Below the pieces are notes generated by a model. The model saw only the letters and a list, made by a program, of their open reading frames with translations. It did not search any database and was not told the origin of the DNA. From NCBI GenBank assembly GCA_021810175.1, contig JAJZJJ010000003.1, positions 1 to 20,057 on the forward strand: a stretch of 20,057 bases of DNA, given 5' to 3'. Shown here piece after piece: positions 15,123-20,057 of the stretch. The translations under genes were made by a program, and so were the position numbers. The DNA is from Acidobacteriota bacterium (GTDB taxonomy: Bacteria > Acidobacteriota > Terriglobia > Terriglobales > Acidobacteriaceae). Position 1 is the first letter of the stretch, and each line of letters opens with the position of its first letter.

Positions 15123-16586
15123 TTACTTCCCTCCGAGATATGTCTTATAGTTGCGGCCGGCGATACCCATTGCCCGCGCCAGGGAAAGCTTCGCGACATT
15201 GTGCGCGTACAGGCTGCTCACATACTGCGCATCCGCCTGCGCCAGTGCCTGCTGCGCCTGCGATACCGCCAGGTTGTCAGATACTCCTGCCACATAGCGC
15301 TCCTGCGCTTCCTTCAATTCTTCCGCTGCCAGCGCCACGTTGCTTTTGGCCACCTGCACCTGCTTCGCAGATGACTCAATGTCCAGAATGCTGTCGTCAA
15401 CATCCTGCGTGATCTGTCCGCGCAGGTCGCTCAGCTTTGCTTCTTCCTCATCGAGCTGCGCCTGCGCCTGCTTCGCATCGCCGCGCAACTTCGGCTCTTC
15501 GAAAATCGGCACGTCCAGCGAGCCCACCGCATTGCCTGTTCCATGCGAATTCGCGACGTTGATCCCGATATCGCCGTAATTGCCGCTGAACTTGATTACC
15601 GGAAGCCGCTCGTACGTCGCCGCCTTCCGCGCATGCTTCGCCGCTTCTACCTTCTGCTCCAGAGCCTTCAGGTCCTGCCGGCTCGCCAGTGCCTCGCTCA
15701 CAGCCTGGGCCTGATCAATATGATCGAGCGGCGCAAATGGAGCTGTCTCGGTAGCAACATATTTCTGCTCCAGCGGTAGGCCAATCGCTCGTGCCAACGC
15801 AATCTTGTCTTTCTCAAAGGCATTCTGCGCCGCAATTAATGTCTGCTCTTGCGTCTGGTAGTCCACGCGCGCACGCAACACATCCAACTTTGGCGCAGTC
15901 CCTGCGCTGTGCTGGTCCATCGCCTGGTTCAGCGATACCCGCGCCGTCGCCAGCTCCGCCTTGTCGGCGGCAATCTGTGCTTTGTCGGCAATCACCCGCA
16001 GATATGCGTTCCCCACCGTCAGCACCACCATCTGCCGCGCGTCTTCCACTGACAACTTCGCAGCATCAAAATCATGCTTCGCCGCCAGGTAATTCTGTAA
16101 CGACGACAAATCCAAAAGCGACCAGTTCAGGCTGCCCCGTATATCCGTGTACCCATACGGCCCAATAATCTTCGGGAACCCTGAAATCCGCAATCCCTCC
16201 GCCTCTAGGTTCGTCTCCTGCTCTGCTTCCTTGATATCGCCATTCACCGTCGGCAGCAGCGCCTGTAGTTGATCCAGTTCCGCTCCGCGCGCCGACTGCG
16301 TCGTCTGCGACGTCAGCAGCAATCCAAGGTTATGCTGCAACCCCATCTGGATCGCATCATCCAGCGACAGCCCAATCACCCCCGGCTTCACCTGCCGGAC
16401 AGCCACGCTGCCTTCGTAGGTCGAGTTGTTGATCTGCGGCTGAATCACCTGGATCGGAGGCGGCGGCGTGGACACTCCACCCCCCGTCTGTTGCGCCCGC
16501 GCTTGCAGCGACGCAGTGACCGCAATCGCCAGCAGCGCACAGCCTAAGCCGGCGCTGGTCCTGTTTCCCTTGCCAGCTTTCAACAC
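15123..16586 (-). CDS. TolC-family outer membrane efflux protein
   Basis: A 487-residue outer-membrane channel of the TolC family. Seen: a signal peptide (about 1-31, ending LQARA), a proline-rich stretch (STPPPPIQVIQPQ), and two homologous halves of long heptad-like helices (about 75-290 and 295-480), with LSLDDAIQMGLQHNLGLL at the start of the first half and AALYxxNVAKLxLARAMG-like text at the end (YAHNVAKLSLARAMG). TolC trimers form an outer-membrane barrel and periplasmic tunnel for drugs or metabolites. The start is a GTG at 16586 with AGAGGA about 12 nt upstream, a rather long spacing. The adaptor gene begins at the next base. A palindromic element lies in the upstream region, and a sigma-like gene lies 269 bp upstream on the same strand; both could affect expression, but this is unproved. 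Confidence 0.92.
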   Translation of the reverse strand: MLKAGKGNRTSAGLGCALLAIAVTASLQARAQQTGGGVSTPPPPIQVIQPQINNSTYEGSVAVRQVKPGVIGLSLDDAIQMGLQHNLGLLLTSQTTQSARGAELDQLQALLPTVNGDIKEAEQETNLEAEGLRISGFPKIIGPYGYTDIRGSLNWSLLDLSSLQNYLAAKHDFDAAKLSVEDARQMVVLTVGNAYLRVIADKAQIAADKAELATARVSLNQAMDQHSAGTAPKLDVLRARVDYQTQEQTLIAAQNAFEKDKIALARAIGLPLEQKYVATETAPFAPLDHIDQAQAVSEALASRQDLKALEQKVEAAKHARKAATYERLPVIKFSGNYGDIGINVANSHGTGNAVGSLDVPIFEEPKLRGDAKQAQAQLDEEEAKLSDLRGQITQDVDDSILDIESSAKQVQVAKSNVALAAEELKEAQERYVAGVSDNLAVSQAQQALAQADAQYVSSLYAHNVAKLSLARAMGIAGRNYKTYLGGK

Positions 16587-16628
16587 TGAAATATGTTTCC
16601 TCTTAGGTCGGAAAGAGAATTGATTGTC

Positions 16629-16698
16629 TAGAGGCTGTTATTCACTCTACGATGGGCGACCCTCACGTCGCCTACCCCAAACTGAATAACAGCCTCTA
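16629..16698. mobile_element. 66-bp palindromic MITE-like element flanked by TA
   Basis: The arms GAGGCTGTTATTCA (16631-16644) and TGAATAACAGCCTC (16683-16696) are perfect inverted repeats, flanked on both sides by TA (16629-16630 and 16697-16698). The 38-bp centre holds a second inverted repeat, GGCGAC/GTCGCC (16655-16660 and 16667-16672, 6-nt loop). No transposase is encoded. TA duplications are typical of IS630/mariner-type insertions, so a miniature inverted-repeat element is the leading reading. The other is a regulatory hairpin in the tolC leader; no T-run follows on either strand, so it is not a simple terminator. The element starts 43 bp from the tolC start codon. Confidence 0.5.
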
Positions 16699-16855
16699 TC
16701 AATAAAGTACGTCCTTTGGATGCGCATGCACCCTGAAAACAGTGCAAAACTTTTCACCGGCCCCGAAAGCAGCGCCGGGTAGTCCGCCTGGACTCCGCCA
16801 CAAAGCCCCGCCAACATCCGCTTGCACCGCGTTATCCCTCGCTGGGTTCGTCCCC

Positions 16856-17440
16856 TCAAGCCGTTGCGGCTGAAGTGGAATGCGCCAGCTGGTTCGCTAG
16901 CGAACATAGCGCCGATCGGAACATCGCGCTCACATAATCCGCTGTCCAGCCGTCTGCCCCGCACACCTGCCGAAATTCCTCTGCAGCCGTCTGACTATTC
17001 CTGCCCAGCACGGCCCGCAACACAAACACCGCTCGCTGTGCCATCGGCAGCTCGTCCAGCCAGCTCCGCAGCTTCTGCCTTTGCCCGCCACTTAGCATCT
17101 CAGCCAGTTTTGCGCTCGAAATTCCCGCCGCTTCCAGATCGTCAGTTTCCACGCAGCCGCCAAGGGATACAGACGTCCCCTCCACCTCGAACGACTGCGG
17201 AGCCCGCTGCCGCATCCACTGCAATGCCCGCTCCGTCAGCTTCCGCCGAACTCTCTCCTCGGCGCCAGGCTCAGCCGCGCAGGGGTCCAGGTCCGATGCC
17301 GAAACGCTTTCCTCCACAAGTTGCAGCGCCTCTTGCGGGTCGCCTACCAGCAACGACGCCAACTGAAAGAGCTCCAGAGCCGTATGCTCGGCCCGCGCCA
17401 CGCCGGCGCTTCCCTGCTCAAGGCAATCCTGGTTCGGCAC
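16856..17440 (-). CDS. sigma-70-family-like protein, divergent (ECF-type)
   Basis: A 194-residue protein, GTG start with GGGGGTGA about 6 nt upstream. Residues 20-46 (ALELFQLASLLVGDPQEALQ and on) resemble the start of sigma region 2, where ECF factors read L-x-x-L-A-x-x-L-x-G-D-x-x-x-A-x-D-L-V-Q. Residues 125-187 resemble region 4: LRSWLDELPMAQRAVFVLR, then a helix-turn-helix-like stretch with an insertion (TAAEEFRQVCGADGWTADYV) and a final helix. The part of region 2 that melts and reads the -10 element is not recognisable. It may therefore be a degenerate sigma factor or a regulator built on that fold. It lies upstream of the tolC-adaptor pair on the same strand, 269 bp away, and diverges from ppk1. 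A TTGACT box lies in the shared region upstream. The opposite-strand frame here is an extension of the ppk1 frame and looks non-coding. Confidence 0.65.
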   Translation of the reverse strand: MPNQDCLEQGSAGVARAEHTALELFQLASLLVGDPQEALQLVEESVSASDLDPCAAEPGAEERVRRKLTERALQWMRQRAPQSFEVEGTSVSLGGCVETDDLEAAGISSAKLAEMLSGGQRQKLRSWLDELPMAQRAVFVLRAVLGRNSQTAAEEFRQVCGADGWTADYVSAMFRSALCSLANQLAHSTSAATA

Positions 17441-17509
17441 GATTCACCCCCGGTTCTTCTACTTTCTGTATCCTCATCCGCGCATCCTGCCAAGTCAACC
17501 TGCCCCTCC

Positions 17510-17538
17510 TGGACGGTAGGCATACACTGGAATATGAC
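17510..17538 (+). promoter_or_regulatory. candidate promoter for ppk1
   Basis: TGGACG (17510-17515), a 17-bp spacer and TATGAC (17533-17538); each box matches the sigma-70 consensus in 4 of 6 bases. It lies in the divergent region between the sigma-like gene and ppk1 and would give a leader of about 80 nt. I see no clear Pho box. Confidence 0.3.
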
Positions 17539-17625
17539 TCGGAACTCTTTTTCGTCACCCAAGCGAGAAAGAGCTTCCAACTGCAGCACGAGCGCACATC
17601 TCACTGGAACACCACCGGTTCATGC

Positions 17626-19902
17626 ATGGGCAAAGCAAAGCAAACCACGACCAGCCTCTTTCTCGGGCGCGATGTCTCCTGGCTTAAGTTCAATCGCCGT
17701 GTACTCGAAGAGGCCGAAGACCCATCCAACCCCCTCTTCGAGCGCCTCAAATTCCTCGCCATCACCGCCAGCAATCTCGACGAATTTGTTGAAATCCGTG
17801 TCGCCGGCATCCTGCAGCGCATTGAAGACGGCTACAACGAAATCGACCCCGACGGCCGTACTCTCGAGCAGACCCTCGACGCCCTCGTCGAGGAAATGCA
17901 CGCCTACGTCAAGGAACAATACCGCTGCTGGAACGAGCAACTCCTGCCCGAGCTCGATCGCGCTGGCATTCGCGTCCTCAGCTGGGACCAGATGGACGAC
18001 GACGCCCGCGAGGCCGCCAACACCTTTTACCAGCGCGAAGTTGACCCACTCCTTACACCCATCACCATCGACCCCGCCCATCCCTTCCCTCGCGTCCTCA
18101 ACAAGGCCCTCTGCATCGCTCTGCTGCTTCACAGCAAACGTAAAGCCACCAGCGAACCCGTCCTCGGTGTCATCACCGTGCCTCGCGCCCTGCCTCGTCT
18201 TGTGCGCCTGCCCTCATCCGCCAATACCATCGATTACGTCTCCCTCCACGACCTCATCGAGCGCAACGCCTCCAGCATGTATCGCGGCTACCAGATCCTC
18301 TCCAAGGCCGCCTTCCGCGTCACACGCAACAGCAACCTCTACTTCCAGGAGGAAGAATCCCGCAATCTCCTCGAAACCGTGCGCGCCGAGTTGCACAATC
18401 GCCGCAAAGGCGATGCCGTCCGCCTAGAAATTGAGCACAGCGCCGACCACGAAATCATCGAACGCCTGCGTACCAACTTCGAGCTCTCCGAGTCGCAGGT
18501 CTACCGCACCGACGGGCCTGTCAACCTCTCCCGCCTCATGCAGATTTACTCCGACACGCCCCGGCCCGATCTGAAATTCCCAGCCTTCATACCCCGCGAG
18601 CTCCGCCTCCATCGCAAATCGACCGACATCTTCGACGAGCTCCGACACCGCGACATCCTCCTGCACCACCCCTACGACTCCTACGACGGCGTCGCCAGCC
18701 TCATCGAATCCGCCGCCCAGGACCCCAACGTCGTCTCCATCAAGCAGACTCTCTACCGCACCAGTCCGGATTCACCCATCTTCCGCGCTCTCACCGAAGC
18801 CGCCGCCACCAAGGAAGTCACCGTCGTCGTCGAACTCACCGCCCGCTTCGATGAAGCCTCCAACATCCGCTGGGCACGGGCCCTTGAGGATGCAGGCGTG
18901 CAGGTCTTTCACGGCATCGTCGGCCTCAAGACCCATTGCAAGCTGGCCCTCCTGGTCCGCCGCGACCCCGACGGCGAAATCCGCCGCTACGCCCACCTCG
19001 GCACCGGCAACTACAACCCCGACACCGCCCGCTTCTACACCGACCTCAGCCTGCTCACCGCCGACCCCGAAATCACCGCCGGCGTCCACAACGTCTTCAA
19101 CTACCTCACCGCCCATTCCGAGTCCGACGACTACGCGCCCCTGTTCGTCGCCCCGCTCACCCTCGCCGAGCGCTTCATGCAGCTCATCCATCGCGAGACC
19201 GAGCACGCCCGCGCCGGCCGCCCCGCCCGCATCATCGCCAAAATGAACTCTCTCCTCGAGCGCAGCGTCATCGAGGCTCTCTACGACGCCTCCCGTGCCG
19301 GAGTCCAGATCGACCTTATTGTCCGGGGCATCTGCTCGCTCCGTCCAGGCCTCAAAGGTGTCAGCGAAAACATCCGCGTCCGTTCCATCGTCGGCCGATT
19401 TCTGGAGCATAGCCGCATCTATTCCTTCGAAAATGGCAACAACCCGGAAGTCTATTGCGGCAGCGCCGACTGGATGCCCCGAAACCTCTTTGAGCGCTGC
19501 GAAACCATCTTCCCCGTCCGCGACCCTGCGCTCCGAGACCGCATCCGCGAAGAAATTCTCGCCTCCTGCCTCGCCGACACGATCAAATCCCGCCTCCTGC
19601 GCTCCGACGGCGAATACATCCGCATTGCCGAAGCCCCAACGGCACGCAGCGCGCCTGCCTTCAGCTCGCAGGATTTCCTCATGCGCATTGCCGAAGGCAA
19701 AGCCTCGGTCCGTGACATCCCGCCGGCCATCCTCTATCCACTCACAGACGCGCAACCTCCGGCTCCTCCAGCCGTTCTTACACCCGGCAACAAATCCCGT
19801 AAGAAAGCCGCCAGCTCTCCGCGCCGCAAGAAGCCTTCCCGAGCCAGCGGACTCCAGATCGCCGCAGCGGAAGACGATCACATCGAATCCGCCCTCTCAT
19901 AG
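17626..19902 (+). CDS. ppk1: polyphosphate kinase 1
   Basis: Polyphosphate kinase, 758 residues, which reversibly transfers the ATP gamma-phosphate to a growing polyphosphate chain, usually at the membrane. Seen: N-terminal domain with GRDVSWLKFNRRVLEEA (14-30) and ITASNLDEFVEIRVAG (46-61), a head domain, and two PLD-like catalytic domains. GLKTHCKL (433-440) carries His437, matching the autophosphorylated His435 of E. coli, and RFLEHSRIY (591-599) carries His595, matching His592. YAHLGTGNYNPDTARFYTD (455-473) and SADWMPRN (613-620) are also family signatures. The open frame extends 268 codons upstream to 16822, but this part is antisense to the sigma-like gene and lacks family similarity, so ATG 17626 is chosen; its ribosome site is weak. 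Residues after about 675 form an unusual tail, with Pro-rich text and basic runs (SRKK, SPRRKKPSR). Polyphosphate supports stress survival and phosphate storage. Confidence 0.95.
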   Translation: MGKAKQTTTSLFLGRDVSWLKFNRRVLEEAEDPSNPLFERLKFLAITASNLDEFVEIRVAGILQRIEDGYNEIDPDGRTLEQTLDALVEEMHAYVKEQYRCWNEQLLPELDRAGIRVLSWDQMDDDAREAANTFYQREVDPLLTPITIDPAHPFPRVLNKALCIALLLHSKRKATSEPVLGVITVPRALPRLVRLPSSANTIDYVSLHDLIERNASSMYRGYQILSKAAFRVTRNSNLYFQEEESRNLLETVRAELHNRRKGDAVRLEIEHSADHEIIERLRTNFELSESQVYRTDGPVNLSRLMQIYSDTPRPDLKFPAFIPRELRLHRKSTDIFDELRHRDILLHHPYDSYDGVASLIESAAQDPNVVSIKQTLYRTSPDSPIFRALTEAAATKEVTVVVELTARFDEASNIRWARALEDAGVQVFHGIVGLKTHCKLALLVRRDPDGEIRRYAHLGTGNYNPDTARFYTDLSLLTADPEITAGVHNVFNYLTAHSESDDYAPLFVAPLTLAERFMQLIHRETEHARAGRPARIIAKMNSLLERSVIEALYDASRAGVQIDLIVRGICSLRPGLKGVSENIRVRSIVGRFLEHSRIYSFENGNNPEVYCGSADWMPRNLFERCETIFPVRDPALRDRIREEILASCLADTIKSRLLRSDGEYIRIAEAPTARSAPAFSSQDFLMRIAEGKASVRDIPPAILYPLTDAQPPAPPAVLTPGNKSRKKAASSPRRKKPSRASGLQIAAAEDDHIESALS

Positions 19903-19918
19903 CGATGCGCGGCCATCA

Positions 19919-19952
19919 CCGGCTGAAGATTCAACCCCTCGCAACCAGCCGG
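19919..19952 (+). terminator. weak hairpin after ppk1
   Basis: CCGGCTG (19919-19925) and CAGCCGG (19946-19952) can form a 7-bp stem with a 20-nt loop, 17 bp past the ppk1 stop. The following bases are CAAAAAATT and not a T-run, so intrinsic termination on the plus strand is doubtful. Confidence 0.25.
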
Positions 19953-20018
19953 CAAAAAATTAACCTGAATTCCGAAGTTCCATTTTCTGTTTCTGGCAAG
20001 AGCTGAGAAAACAAGGAG

Positions 20019-20057
20019 ATGGAAGCAGAGATCGGGGACCAATCAGTCCCGCGTGAG
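20019..20057 (+). CDS. possible start of a gene running off the window edge
   Basis: An ATG at 20019 opens a frame of 13 codons that is still open at the window end. AAGGAG lies directly against the ATG with no spacer, which is too close for a normal ribosome site, so the call is weak. The last bases also contain a GGGAC/GTCCC inverted repeat. No product can be named. Confidence 0.2.
   Translation, partial: MEAEIGDQSVPRE

Noticed and set aside
16822..17625. 268-codon upstream extension of the ppk1 frame
   Set aside because: It is antisense to the sigma-like gene, is rich in Ala, Pro, Ser and Arg, shows no family similarity, and polyphosphate kinases begin about 15 residues before the SWLKFN motif.
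18772..19881. Minus-strand open frame of 369 codons
   Set aside because: It is a shadow of ppk1 with Gly/Val/Asp-rich low-complexity sequence and no signal or domain.

Overview
The window looks like a chromosomal segment from an Acidobacteriota genome, probably family Acidobacteriaceae or a relative (inference from gene content; no rRNA gene is present to confirm it). The clues are a von Willebrand-like protein of the acidobacterial VWFA-related type, a TonB-dependent receptor with an N-terminal carboxypeptidase-regulatory-like domain, a secreted protein of a type I associate with acidobacteria, a DedA-rhodanese fusion, and GC-rich DNA with mostly C-ending codons. These codons open long false frames on the opposite strand.

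Layout. Bases 28-4297 (+) hold an HNH endonuclease with its own terminator, then a secreted VWA-like protein and a TonB-dependent receptor 52 bp apart, probably one transcript. Bases 8308-4403 (-) hold a run of four genes: an LpxL/HtrB-type acyltransferase, lpxD, a cysteine-containing P-loop NTPase and a secreted protein of unknown function. The first three are tightly coupled. Bases 9135-8446 (-) encode a secreted SYLF/YSC84 lipid-binding protein with a promoter and a terminator. Bases 9136-9683 have no convincing gene but carry several inverted repeats and a strong minus-strand terminator. Bases 11900-9684 (-) encode a UbiD decarboxylase and a solitary NuoI-type ferredoxin subunit. Bases 12919-11966 (-) encode the DedA-rhodanese protein and 13695-13081 (-) a Dps ferritin, each preceded by a terminator of the gene upstream.

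Bases 16586-13863 (-) encode a TolC-type channel and an EmrA-type adaptor with abutting reading frames, closed by a terminator; no inner-membrane transporter is included. Upstream lies a 66-bp palindromic element with TA flanks (MITE-like), then a sigma-70-like gene (17440-16856, -). That gene diverges from ppk1 (17626-19902, +), a full-length polyphosphate kinase with a basic C-terminal tail.

Functionally the window is mostly about the cell envelope: lipid A acylation, outer-membrane import, efflux and DedA. To this are added respiratory and quinone functions (UbiD, NuoI) and stress functions (Dps, polyphosphate). I see no CRISPR array, prophage, intact insertion sequence, tRNA or rRNA. The least explained items are the P-loop NTPase in the lipid A cluster, the structured gap at 9136-9683, the palindromic element before tolC and the degenerate sigma-like protein. 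None of them amounts to a demonstrated new system.
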